64,000 bases of DNA, from positions 13,187,926-13,251,925 of the forward strand of contig NC_134984.1 in assembly GCF_050947335.1 (NCBI RefSeq), given 5' to 3'. The DNA comes from Megachile rotundata (lineage: Eukaryota > Arthropoda > Insecta > Hymenoptera > Megachilidae). The position numbers and the translations under genes are program-made. This document shows positions 1-11,190 of the stretch, in pieces (positions within the stretch are counted from its first letter, which is position 1; each line of letters opens with the position of its first letter). The notes under the pieces are model-generated. The model was given only the letters and a program-made list of their open reading frames with translations, searched no databases and was not told the DNA's origin.

Positions 1-560
1 TTCTGCAATCAATGTTCCTTTTTTAATTTTCATTTCCAGCACGCTTTCTCTGTCTGTTTTCCCATTCGTCGTTTTTCTGTTCACTCTCCGTCTCCGTTTC
101 GCCGGTGGTCGCGACATTAATCGATCTTCGTTGTTCTACAAAGTTGCTCGATCAAGACTCGCCTTGGCAGAAGTGGGCGTTAGAAATTGGAAAAATCCGT
201 TCGATATCCGCCGCAAACGGTTTCTTGATATCCGCGGGAAAAGCTGCGAACCGTTGCATTCCGACAGCTTCGGAAAATTGGCTTTTCGATGAGATCCGTG
301 ATGGATGTTGAAACGAAATTGAAGTCGAAACGGTAACACGGAAGATGAGCAGATGGTATCTGCATGGAACGGTTTCTGTTTGCTACTTGTTGCTGATCTT
401 ATTTTTTTCTGGCCATTTTGCAATCTCAGCTACTGTAAACCGGCACCATGAGTTATGAAGCGCATCGCCATGTCTAACGGTGAATGATATTCTATCGTGG
501 ACAAGTTTCCAGATTAAATTTATCCTTTAACACCATCTCCGTAATTGCGTTCGGAGTTTT
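1..560. other. Unique sequence, no gene recognised
   Basis: Moderately CpG-rich non-repetitive DNA. It holds a 68-codon plus-strand frame (105-311) and overlapping minus-strand frames of similar length. None resembles a known protein, and overlap on both strands argues against coding. From about 545 the sequence drifts into the G-rich repeat that follows. Confidence 0.6.
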
Positions 561-689
561 CTTGTTTGGCGTTTTGGAGTGGAAGGTGAAGGGAAATGGG
601 AGAAAGTTTTTGATTGGGGGAGTTGAGAGAAAGAATTGGAGTGTTTGGAGATTCTGGAGTTTGAGGTTTAGGAAAGGGGGAGATTGAGG

Positions 690-1590
690 ACTTTATTGGG
701 GATTTGAAGATTTAGGGGAATTAGGGAGAGTGAGGATTTGGGGATTTTTGGGAATTAAGGGGAGTCAAGATTTGGAGAGTTTTTGGGGAATTAGGGAGAG
801 TCAACAGTTGGAGATATAGGCATTTGGGGATGTGGGAATTTGGAGATTTAGCCGTTGGGGAATTTGGAATTTTGGGAGTGTTTGGGGGATTTATGGATTT
901 GAGAATTTGGGAATTTGAGAATATGGGAATTTGGGAATATGGGAATTTTAGAATATGGGAATTTGGGAATATGGGAATTTGGGAATATGGGAATTTGAGA
1001 ATATGGGAATTTTAGAATATGGGAATTTGGGAATATGGGAATTTGAGAGTATTGGAATTTGAGAATATGGAAATTTGAGAATATGGGAATTTGGGAATAT
1101 GGGAATTTGAGAATATGGGAATTTGGGAATATGGGTATTTGGGAATATGGGAATTTGAGAATATGGGAATTCGGGAATATGGAAATTTGAGAATATAGGA
1201 ATTTGAGAATATGGGAATTTGAGAATATGGGAATTTGGGAATATGGGAATTTGAGAATATGGGAATTTGAGAGTATGGAAATTTGAGAATATGGGAATTC
1301 GGGAATATGGGAATTTGAGAATATGGGAATTTGAGAATATGGGAATTAGGGAATATGGGAATTTGAGAATATGGGAATTTGAGAATATAGGAATTTGGGA
1401 ATATGGGAATTTGAGAACATGGGAATTTTAGAATATGGGAATTTGGAAATATGGGTGTTTGAGAACATGGGAATTTGAGAATATGTAAATTTGAGAATAT
1501 GTAAATTTGAGAATATAGGAATTTGAGAATTTGAGAATTTGAAATTTTGAGAATCTGAGAATTTTTAAATTGCAAAATTTTCATATTTGA
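690..1590 (+). repeat. 16-base G-rich minisatellite
   Basis: The core (about 895-1555) is some 40 copies of a 16-base unit, GGGAATTTGAGAATAT and close variants, built from two similar octamers. Degenerate flanks run from about 690 and to 1590. GGG recurs every 8 bases in places (for example 965-995), which fits the G3N5 pattern of a G-quadruplex. The lack of stops on the minus strand creates a spurious 196-residue frame (1012-1602) full of IPIFPNSHILKFPYSQ-like repeats. I infer no coding role. Confidence 0.93.
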
Positions 1591-2500
1591 AAATTCATAC
1601 ATTTGAGGTTACAGAACATTTATGTTTTTAAAAATTTACTAAAAATAAAATAATCTAATACCCTAATTCAAAACTCTATAAATGACAACTCCAGGAAATT
1701 ACACCACCAAAAATGAAAAAATATATAAATATACTAATTTCAAAGTATTAACATTTAAGTAAACCTTGAAAGTTTTTGCAACACAGTGTAAACACTAATA
1801 ACAGTGTGTCAAGTGATAAGTAATGCGTTAAATCAAGCACACTGATGTTCCTCTATGTTTATTCATCGTTTATAATGCACGATTCCCGATAAAATCGAAA
1901 CATATAGTTTGTCAGCTTTTATAAAGAACCATGTTAAATGACGTTATCAGTTTCCATTTAACGCACAGAGGTAGCCAGACATTTCCGTGTAAAACACAAG
2001 CAATTTCACTGTCAATCAAGTGGATTATCGGTGTGTTCATCGGACACCATTTAGTGCTTCTCCGTCATTAAAATGGAGGTCATCCCGAGCGAATAGATTT
2101 GTCTTCTTATAAATCTAAACTCAACAGTGTGCTGGCGATGTTAAAAAACTTGCAGCTTTTTTTCTTAATATGTTCATCAATTTTTGTGATAATCGGACGA
2201 AGTGCTTCGATTTAATTTTTATTTGAACACGTTGGCACAAAGTTTCTGGATTTTGAAGTTAAGGTTAGGGAGAACTGTAGATATTCAAAAATAAAATAAA
2301 TAGTGAAGCAATAACTGATAGAACTATTCTCTGTTTTAACAAAATTTGATAGATTTTTTAACGAATGTATGAAGTTACTTTGACTAGTTCGTAGTATGTG
2401 CGCTAATTTTTAATTTTTGGAGAAATTTTAGTATTTTCGAGACTGGATTTTTCAAATAAATTCTAAACTTTCAAGCTCTAAATTATGGAATTTGTAAATG
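1591..2500. other. AT-rich unique sequence
   Basis: Non-repetitive AT-rich DNA with no frame above about 60 codons and no recognised RNA or element. A slightly more CpG-rich patch (1850-2100) could be conserved non-coding DNA, but nothing in the sequence assigns it a role. Confidence 0.5.
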
Positions 2501-3310
2501 ACTAGATTGTCAAATTGTTTAATTAATGAACCTTGTAGTTTTTTATTTTTGAAATTTTTAATTTCTGAGTCAAGGAATTCAAAGTCTAAATTGTTAAATA
2601 GTCAAATTTCAAAGTTGTCAAATTGCCAAACTTCCAATTTATTAAACTCCAAATTCTCAAATCGATAAATCACCAATTCGCAAATTTTCGAACTCCAATT
2701 TGTCGAATAACCAAATTATAAAGTTTCCAAATTCTCAAACGTCAAACTCATCAAACCCCAAATTCTCAAATTTTCAAATCGACAAATCCTTGAATCTCCA
2801 ACTCTTAAAATCCATAAATTCCTAAATTTTCAACTCTCCAAAGCACCAACTAGCAAATTTCCAAACCCCAAATCGCCAAATAACCAAATCACAAAATTCT
2901 CAAATTCCCAAACTTTCAACTCATCAAACTCCAAATTCTCAAATCTCCAAATTCGCAAATCCTTGAACCTCCAACTCTCAAAATCCACAAACTCCTAAAT
3001 TCTCAAATCCCTAAATCACTAATTATTAAATCTCGAAACCCCAAATCGTCAAATAACCAAATCACAAAGTTCCCAAACTCTCAAACCTCCTCCTCATCAA
3101 ACCCCAAATTCTCAAACCCTAAAGTCTCCAATTCCCATAATTCCAATTATCATAATTACTTCCTAACCCTCTACCTCCAAATCCCCAAACCTCCAAATAT
3201 CTCTTCACCCCCTCACAACATTCAAAATCCCACAAATCCCCATAACTCCAACCATTCCCGTAAGTGAAACTTCCAAATCCCCTAAGAAGCATAAAATCAC
3301 TTCCTTTCAT
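2500..3310 (-). repeat. Degenerate C/A-rich octamer tract
   Basis: The plus strand is a run of imperfect octamers such as CAAATTCT, CAAATCNC and CAAACCCC. The step of about 8 is still visible but copies are heavily diverged. The motif is the reverse complement type of the G-rich arrays nearby, so this looks like an old, decayed array in opposite orientation. A 63-residue minus-strand frame (3119-3310) is an artefact of the low-complexity composition. Confidence 0.75.
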
Positions 3311-3728
3311 CTATCACGTTCGCCCATACTTTCGTTACATCTTCTCTAAATAACACTTACAGAGAAATCGTCCGCCATCAATCGTATTAATTTAAAACCA
3401 ACGGATAATTTACCATTGATAAATCTGTGTATACCTCACGCAAGGTTCTCGGGCATCACCCTAAACCCCGGCTACTTAATCTCGCGCCGACTGCATCGCG
3501 CTAAAACTTGATCGGTTTCTACGGTTCGGATCCTCTAATTAACTTCCATGTTCTATGAAGCCCGTTTACGCCGTGAAAATTAGTTTTCCAGCGATTAATG
3601 GTTAATTACCCGTTCCAGGAAAACTCGTCGACTGCACGGGGTCACCGAAGATGGATGACAGAAGAAAGTTGTACGACGCAGAGATGCATCGATGCTCTCG
3701 GATTCGATCAACGTATGGGATCGTTCTA
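3311..3728. other. Unique CpG-containing patch
   Basis: Non-repetitive sequence with higher GC than its surroundings and no frame of note. It directly abuts the left inverted terminus of the putative transposon starting at 3731. Confidence 0.5.
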
Positions 3729-3844
3729 TACTGGGTATCTCTGAAGTCCGATGACACTCTTGTATTTTGGAATTTTGATTTTGTATATGGGCTAGTTTTA
3801 TGTTATATTATGGACTATTTTTATGGTTGAGTTATTTTGGGATG

Positions 3845-4665
3845 TGGCGGTTTGGGGTATGTCAATTTGGGGATGGAGGAAATTGGGGACGTTGCGAATT
3901 GGGGACGTAGGAGTTTAAGGATATAGCGATTTGGGGATATAGCAATTTAGGGATGTAGCGATTTGAGGACGTAGCGATTTGGGGATATAGCAATTCAGGG
4001 GTGTAGTGATTTGGGGACGTAGGAGTTTGGGGATAGAGCGATTTGGGGACGCAGGGATTTGGGGACATAGCGATTTGGAAATATAGCAATTTGGGGGCGT
4101 AGCGAGTTAGCGATGTGGAGATTCGGGGGCGTAGCGAGTTGGGGATGTGGAGATTTTGGGAGCGTAGCGAGTTGGGGACGTAGGAATTTGGGAGCGTAGC
4201 AAGTTGGGGACGTAGGAATTTGGGGATATAGCAATTTTAGGACGTATGGATTTGGAGGCGTAGCGATTCGGGGACATAGCGATTTGGGGATATAGCAATT
4301 TGGGGACGTGGCGATTTGGGGACGTGGCGATTTGGGGACGTGGCGATTTGGGGACGTGGCGATTTGGGGACGTGGCGATTTAGGGGCGTAGCGAGTTGGG
4401 GACGTAGGCATTTGGGAATATAGCGATTTGGGGATGTACTGATTTGGGAATGTAGGAACTTAGGAATGGTGGGATTTGGGAGTGTAGGGATTCGGGATTG
4501 CGGGAATTTGGAACAGTAGAAATTCGGGATTGCAGAAATTCGGGAATGTAAGTACTCTTAAGTGTAGAGATTCGGGAATGCAGGGTTCTAGAAGAGTAGG
4601 AATTCAGAAAGGTAGGAATTTGAGAATGTAGATGTTTCAGGATATAGAAATGTGAAGATAACAAA
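3845..4665 (+). repeat. 16-base minisatellite with GGGGACGT core
   Basis: Consensus GGGGACGTAGCGATTT, about 50 copies. The most uniform block is 4295-4385, where five nearly identical units occur in a row. Copies decay on both sides into GGGATTCGGGAATGCA-type variants. The same 16-mer forms a second array at 41585-42385. Minus-strand frames of up to 138 residues (3995-4411) rich in IATSPNRYVPKSPRPQ are products of the stop-free repeat and not genes. Confidence 0.93.
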
Positions 4666-4910
4666 ATTCAAGAATGTGAAAACTCTGTTATATAGGAATT
4701 CCTATATATGTATGAATTTAGAAAGAATATAAGAAAGCTTCCCATATATACACTTATAAATAGCTGGGTCAGCCTCTCCATGCACCAACTCGTCAGTTGT
4801 CATCAGTATGTAGCTGTTTTAATTCCTCTGTCAAATTTTTGTGTTATCATCAGTTAAGTTCTTTTTAAAAAATTGTAGATGATATTTCATCTATTTAAGA
4901 AACTGTAGAT

Positions 4911-5370
4911 GTTCATGTGACATTCCAACAACCATCCAACTTTAAATCGTTGCCACCACTATATAACTCTTGATATACCCTTGATATTCTACAACTGACT
5001 GACGTTCATGTGACATTGAAACAACCATCCAAGTTCAAACCCTTGCCACCATTGTATAACCCTTGATATACTCTTGATATTTATCCTTGATGTACAACTT
5101 ATGTTAAAATAATTTCTCCATATGCAAAGATGTTTGCTTAAATCCAAAATCAAATCCTTACCACCACACTATAACCTTGAATATACTCTTGATATTTATC
5201 CTTGATGTACAACTTATGTTAAAATAATTTCTCCATATGCAAAGCTGTTTGCCTAAATCCAAAATCAAACCCTTGCCACCACGCTATAACCTTGAATATA
5301 CCCTTGATATTTATCCTTGATGTACAACTTATGTTAGAATAATTTTTCCATATTTACTCTTATCTCTTTG
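4911..5370 (+). repeat. Tandem repeat, 93- then 115-base period
   Basis: The string TTATCCTTGATGTACAACTT starts at 5081, 5196 and 5311, giving an exact 115-base period over three copies. To the left, GTTCATGTGACATT recurs at 4911 and 5004, a related 93-base copy. The block fills the right part of the putative transposon 3729-5412. Confidence 0.9.
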
Positions 5371-5412
5371 CATAAACATAAGGGTGGAGTCGGACTTCAG
5401 AGATACCCTGTA

Positions 5413-5825
5413 GATACCGATTTGCTATAGATACGTTCGTGGTTAACGTCTCACTAGCGCGATCATGCGATCGCCACAGGGTATCATAATCTCTGCTCGC
5501 TCTACAAACTACCTCTGTTCACTTCCATCGCTTTGCAATTTTCCTTCTTTTCTCTTTTATCTTCTTTTTTCATTTTTTTCTTCGAACTTCCTCAATTTTC
5601 TAGTTCCGCACTTACCTTAATTGTGCCAGTCTTTGATAATAGACTGCACATTGTTGCAACCTCAGTTTCCTATTCGTTCATTTGATGCTGTTTTGTTGCT
5701 GCAATTTCGATTGACCTTTGCAATCGATCATTTCTATATAGTATTTTTCTGTGTTACGTGCAGTTTCTATTACAGGTCATCGAACGGGGTAAAATTGCAG
5801 TATTGGGACTTTGCTGTATGGGGAT
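5413..5825. other. Unique sequence with a polypyrimidine tract
   Basis: Holds a CpG-containing stretch (5430-5500), a further CAGGGTATC string (5476-5484) resembling the adjacent transposon terminus, and a nearly pure T/C tract (about 5520-5600) ending in TTTCTAG. The tract could be a plus-strand splice acceptor, but no convincing exon follows. Confidence 0.4.
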
Positions 5826-6640
5826 TTAGAGATGTATGAGTGGAAATCTAGGGATTTGATGGTTTAGGAATTTGGGAACCTAGGAATGTAGAGTTGTAGT
5901 TGGAGTAATAAAAATTTGGGAATTTAGGTATTTGAGATTTGGGCACTTTAGAAATTATTTGGGGATTTGGAGATTTTAGGATTATAGGATTTGGGAGATT
6001 TGAAGTTTGGGGACTATTGGAATTTGGGGACTTTGGGATTTGGGAAATTTTGAGATTTGGATATTTTTGAGTTTGAGGACTTTGGGATTTGGGAATTTTG
6101 GAATTTGGGAAGTTTGGGATTTGGGAAGATTGGGATTTGGGAAAATGGAAATTTGGGAAGATTGGGATTTGGGAAATGTGGAAATTGAGAAATTTGGGAT
6201 TTAGGAAATGTGGGACTTGGGAAAAGTGGAATTTGGGGAAAGTGGAAATTGGGAAATTTGGGATTTGGGAGAAGTGGAATTTGGAAAATGTGGAAATTGG
6301 GAAATTTGGGATTTGGGAAATGTAGAAATTGGGAAATTTGGTATTTGGGAAAAGTGGGATTTGGGAAAAGTTGAATTTGGGAAAATTGGGATCTGGGAAA
6401 AATGGAATTTGGGAAATGTGGAAATTGGGAAACTTAATATTTGGGAAAAGTGGGATTTGGGAAAAGTGGAATTTGGGAAAATTGGGATCTGGGAAAAATG
6501 GAAATTGGGAAATGTGGAAATTGGGAAACTTGATATTTGGGAAAAGTGAAATTTGGGAAATTTGGAATTTGAAGAACTTGGAATTTGGGAATTTGGGAAT
6601 TTTGGAATACGGAAACTTTGGAATTTGATAAACTTAGGAC
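5826..6640 (+). repeat. 16-base G-rich minisatellite with 96-base higher-order unit
   Basis: Units such as GGGATTTGGGAAAAGT and GGAAATTGGGAAATTT follow each other in strict 16-base register from about 6090 to 6580. The unit GGAAATTGGGAAACTT recurs at 6420 and 6516, exactly six units apart, so a 96-base higher-order repeat has formed. GGGATTTGGG spacing fits G-quadruplex rules. Frames on both strands (for example 6201-6719 minus, 6208-6549 plus) are repeat artefacts. Confidence 0.93.
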
Positions 6641-7345
6641 CTAAAAAATTTCGAAATCTGTACCTCTTCGCACCACACAGTAAGAACATCAAAACAAATT
6701 GAATACTTCCACCGTACAACTGCCCTTTAACTAAAGAGTTTGAAGCGCAATCGCATACGTCAGCACCTGATCTATAGATTCACTTGAACAAATATAATTA
6801 AAATCGTTGATTGACTAATAGGAGAATTTTCTTAGAAACATCGAAGTGAAACTTGTCTATCGTGGATTGAGAAACCATTCGAAGATCGAGCACTCTTCAA
6901 GGAGCGATTTGATAGACGTCGGTGAAACAGCTGTCTTGTTTCGAGTATGAAACGCTTAAATCGATTAACGATTAAATTCGATGAATGCTGAAAAGCAGCT
7001 AATTCATTTGTACTAGGCAAAATATTTGCTTAGATCGATGTTGAGGATACTGGTTACTATGAGTACATAATTAGCAACGTCTTTTGGATGTCTCTAATAT
7101 ATGATGTTGACACGCTGGTAATTAAATTCGTTATAATTTACAACTTGATTATTGCACATTTTTTTGCAGCTTGATTTTTTCAATTTTATGTGTGTTACAT
7201 GTTAACGGATATTTAATTGGGCTGATTGTAATTAATAAACTGATTGTGCATTTTGTAGGAGGTTGGGTTACAAAATGATTGATGATTATAAAAGAGTTAA
7301 TTCTAACAAAGATTAATATTCTTCTTGTTCCTTTCAATTATTGTC
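6641..7345. other. Unique AT-rich sequence
   Basis: No repeat structure and no recognised gene. Two minus-strand frames of 62 codons (6832-7020, 7149-7337) show no family resemblance. Confidence 0.5.
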
Positions 7346-8790
7346 AGAAAGATAATAAGACTGTAAGGCTGTAAGACTGTGAAACTGTAAGACTATAAGA
7401 CTGTAAGACTGTAAGACTGTAAGACTAATAAGACTGTAAGACTAATAAGACTGTAAGAATAATAAGACTGTAAGACTGTAAGACTGTAGGACTGTAAGAC
7501 TAATAAAACTAATAAGACTGTAAGACTGTAAGACTGTAAGACTGTAAGACTAATAAGACTATAAGACTAATAAAACTGTAAGACTAATAAGACTGTCAGA
7601 CTAATAAGACTGTAAGACTAATAAGACTGTAAGACTAATAAGACTGTAAGACTAATAAGATTGTAAGACTGTAAGACTGTAAGACTGTAAGACTAATAAA
7701 ACTAATAAGACTGTAAGACTAATAAGACTGTAAGACTAATAAGACTGTAAGACTAATAAGATTGTAAGACTGTAAGACTGTAAGACTGTAAGACTAATAA
7801 AACTAATAAGACTGTAAGACTAATAAGACTGTAAGACTAATAAGACTGTAAGACTAATAAGACTGTAAGACTAATAAGACTGTAAGACTAATAAGACTGT
7901 AAGACTAATAAGACTGTAAGACTAATAAGACTGTAAGACTAATAAGACTGTAAGACTAATAAGACTGTAAGACTAATAAGACTGTAAGACTAATAAGATT
8001 GTAAGGCTGTAAGACTGTAAGACTGTAAGACTAATAAAACTAATAAGACTGTAAGACTGTAGGACTGCAAGACTTCAAGACTAATAGGACTAATTAGACT
8101 GTAAGACTAATAAGACTGTAAGATTAATAAGACTATAAGACTAGAAGGCTATGAGACTAATAAGACTGTAAGACTAGAAGGATGTGAGACTAGAAGGCTG
8201 TAAGACTAGAAGATTGGAAGACTAGAATATTAGAAGACTAGAAGATTGGAAGACTAGAAGATTGGATGACTAGAAGATTGGAAGACTAGAAGATTAGAAG
8301 ACTAGAAGATTGGAAGACTGGAAGCCTAGAAGATTGGAAGACTAGAAGACTAGAGGACTAGAAGTCTAGAGGACTAGAGGATTAGAAGACTAGAAGATTA
8401 GAAGACTAGAAGACTAGAAGACTAGAAGACTAGAAGACTAGGAGACTAGAAGACTAGAAGACTAGGAGACTAGAAGACTATAAGACTATAAGACTATAAG
8501 ACTAGAAGACTAGAAGACTAGAAGACTAGAAGACTAGAAGACTAGAAGACTAGAAGACTAGAAGACTAGAAGACTAGAAGACTAGAAGACTAGAAGACTA
8601 GAAGACTAGAAGACTAGAAGACTAGAAGACTAGAAGACTATAAGACTATAAAACTATAAGACTATAAGACTATAAGACTATAAGACTAGAAGACTAGAAG
8701 ACTAGAAGACTAGAAGACTAGAAGACTAGAAGACTAGAAGACTAGAAGACTATAAGACTAGAAGACTATAAGACTAGAAACCTGCAAAAC
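7346..8790 (+). repeat. 1.4-kb octamer array (GACTGTAA / GACTAATAA / GACTAGAA / GACTATAA)
   Basis: One continuous array changes its unit along its length. GACTGTAA mixed with the 9-base GACTAATAA spans about 7350-8140, a degenerate GACTAGAAGATTGGA zone covers 8140-8400, near-perfect GACTAGAA fills 8400-8640, and GACTATAA and GACTAGAA blocks run to 8770. AAGATTG markers at 7658 and 7758 indicate a longer repeat of about 100 bases in the first part. CTAG occurs every 8 bases in the third part. Confidence 0.95.
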
Positions 8791-9040
8791 TGGAAAACTA
8801 GAAAACTAGAAAATTAGAAAACCAGGAAATTATAAAATTAAAAAACAAAAAATCTAAAAGTCTTACTATTGCAAAAAAGTATAGATAACCTAAAAATTGA
8901 AATCTCAGAATATCGCGATACAAAATGAAAGTATTAATAACAAACACCTCCTCCCAGTTGTCAGAGATCACAAAGATAAAACAAGAAACGAGAGCAACGT
9001 TAGATACAAAACGGAGGTGTTAATAATAGAAAAACGAATT
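8791..9040. other. AT-rich unique spacer
   Basis: Decaying edge of the preceding array followed by unique sequence. No feature seen. Confidence 0.4.
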
Positions 9041-9545
9041 GTTCGTTCCAGTTGCAGTGACGTAGTCGTGCAATAAGTGAGCTGACACGATCGTGCAGCG
9101 ATCGCGAGATGAATTGTTGGCGCAGTCACGAAAGGGCAGTCAGAAAGGCTGGTTTTGATCGCGTCGCCGAGATCCAGAGGCCCGGGGATCCTCTAATTCA
9201 GTCGGTACCCGGGGACAGGATCTCGCGGATTCTCTGTCCTATCAATTACGCAGTAGGTCGACGTGCAGCTAACATTCATTACAGGCAGAAAGGGTTTGCG
9301 CAACGCACGTGTCGCTCGATTTATGGACCGAGTCGGAGCATCGAGTCTCAGCGGGGACAGAATTATCGCGACGAACCATCTTACCTGTCCTCGCTTAGAG
9401 CGAACCTCGCGATTCAACGTACACGGTGTATCCAGAAAATTCGATATAGCGCCGTCGATAATCGGAGCCGATCGATCGATAAGCGTAGCCTTCGCTCTAC
9501 ATATTTATTTCTCCTAGCTGGACCTACTTTATTTTCGAATTAAGA
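9041..9545 (+). other. CpG-rich unique patch with an unrecognised 144-codon frame
   Basis: A sharp island of higher GC holds a plus-strand frame (9109-9543, start MNCWRSHERA, end GPTLFSN). It is Arg/Ser-rich, has no signal peptide or membrane segment, and overlaps open frames on the minus strand (9193-9417), so coding is doubtful. The patch also contains strings matching a cloning polylinker (9181-9215). It may be an untranslated exon or regulatory DNA. Confidence 0.25.
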
Positions 9546-9984
9546 ATGGCGCTGGAAAATGAATATGTGAACGTATCTGTGTTGGGGATCTAAGGATATA
9601 TCTTAGTTTGAAATTGAGGATGAAGATGAAGAATGAATATGCGGAGAGGTGTAAAGGGTTTAGCGTGGAATGTACTTTATTCTGGAATTAAAGATGAAGT
9701 TGGGAGATATGGGAGAGAACATATGTTTCTGTTGAGGATTGAATATTAAACTATGGTATTTTGAAATTGAGATGGTGGTAAAAAATAAATATGTAAATAT
9801 ATATCTGAAGGATTTAATAATGAAGGTACCTTTGATATTCAGAATCATCTTGAAAAACATGAATATATGTTATTTTATATTATTAAACAAGCTGAAAAAT
9901 AAATAAGCAAACCCTATAGTTTTGAAATGGATTGTGGACACTTGAATTTTATGAATAATTTTCATTTTTCAATTCTTGAATTTT
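9546..9984. other. AT-rich unique sequence
   Basis: No gene or repeat recognised. A minus-strand frame of 66 codons (9660-9860) is AT-composition noise. Confidence 0.5.
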
Positions 9985-10430
9985 TATATTATTTGTATTA
10001 TTGAATTATTGAATTGTTGAATTATCGCATTGTTGAATTATTGAATTATTGAATTATTGAATTATTGAATTGTTGAATTGTCGAATTATTGAATTATTGA
10101 ATTACTGAATTACTGAATTACTGAATTATTGAATTACTGAATTACTGAATTATTGAATTATTGAATTATTGAATTATTGAATTATGGAATTATCGAATTA
10201 TCGAATTATCGAATTATCGAATTATCGAATTATCGAATTATCGAATTATCGAATTATCGAATTATCGAATTATCGAATTATCGAATTATCGAATTATCGA
10301 ATTATCGAATTATCGAATTATCGAATTATTGAATTATTGAATTATTGAATTATTGAATCCTTGAATTATTGAATACTTGAATTATTGAATCCTTGAATTA
10401 TTGAATCCTCGAAACTTTGAATCTTTGAAT
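9985..10430 (+). repeat. Octamer array TTGAATTA / TCGAATTA
   Basis: About 55 octamers. The centre (about 10190-10327) is a homogeneous run of roughly 17 copies of TCGAATTA. The flanks are TTGAATTA and TACTGAAT variants, consistent with CpG to TpG change or with expansion of one variant from the centre. Confidence 0.95.
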
Positions 10431-10965
10431 TTTTAAATCCATAAATCCTTGAATTCTTAAAATTTTGGTTCTTGGAATTCTAAAAATGAAGAACCTTGAC
10501 ATCTAAGGATTTTTCCACACAAAGATATTCCAACTTCTAAATTTCTAAGGACTTTCGTAGTCCATAAACGTTTGAATTTGGGGAATTTCATGGAGTATTA
10601 TCTTTCTTCACTGAATTTAATGAAACAATTTAATTAACGCAAAATTGAACTTGATCCCATAACTATTTTTCTTTTTCATACATCACGTAGAAAATTTGTT
10701 CGACATAACGACACGAATGACCTAAATCGCGTTATAATCTCACTGCTTTCCGTAACGAAGCGATATTTAATTGAAACTTAGAGAACTCGGTTACCTGTTA
10801 CTCTCAGCTACGATTGATTTATCGTGAACCTATCTGGACGCTAATTAATCCATCGAGATTACATTTTGTTCATTATCATTTTCGATAACAATATTCGTAC
10901 CCCGGAAAGCATACGAAATCAAAACTTCTCATATATCATTAATTTTTAATTAAGGTATAAATTAA
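10431..10965. other. Unique sequence
   Basis: No frame, repeat or RNA gene recognised. A somewhat CpG-richer patch (10680-10910) may be conserved non-coding DNA. Confidence 0.45.
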
Positions 10966-11190
10966 ATTGTGAGTTCAATTATACATTAAATTATAAATTA
11001 AATTATAAATTAAATTATAAATTAAATTATAAATTAAATTATAAATTAAATTATAAATTGCATTATAAATTAAATTATAAATTAAATTATAAATTAAATT
11101 ATAAATTAAATTATAAGTAAAATTCCAAATTAAGTTGGAAATTAAACTGTAAGTTAAATTGTAAATTAGATTATGATTGAAATTATTAAT
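10966..11190 (+). repeat. 12-base AT array (AAATTAAATTAT)
   Basis: About 16 copies of a pure A/T 12-mer with near-perfect units at 10985-11115 and diverged units to 11190. This is one of the few arrays here whose period is not a multiple of 8. The minus-strand frame LIYNLIYNLIYN (10975-11202) is its translation and not a gene. Confidence 0.93.

Larger units (their letters stand above)
3729..5412. mobile_element. Putative TA-flanked non-autonomous DNA transposon, about 1.68 kb
   Basis: A 21-base terminus at 3731-3751 (CTGGGTATCTCTGAAGTCCGA read in two parts: CTGGGTATCTC, TGAAGTCCGA) is repeated in inverted orientation at 5390-5410 with one mismatch at its second base. Both ends are bordered by TA (3729-3730 and 5411-5412). 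CAGGG-type ends with TA duplications are typical of Tc1/mariner-like MITEs. No transposase frame lies inside. The interior is a 16-base minisatellite (3845-4665) followed by 93- and 115-base repeats (4911-5370). A 19-base perfect inverted match 1.6 kb apart is unlikely by chance, but the TA flanks alone are weak evidence in AT-rich DNA. Confidence 0.5.

Noticed and set aside
1012..1602. 196-residue minus-strand frame
   Set aside because: It is the translation of a 16-base repeat that lacks stops. The amino-acid period of 16 equals three shifted units, and flanking sequence has no gene signals.
5520..5605. Polypyrimidine tract plus TAG as a splice acceptor
   Set aside because: No downstream frame, donor or conserved segment supports an exon.
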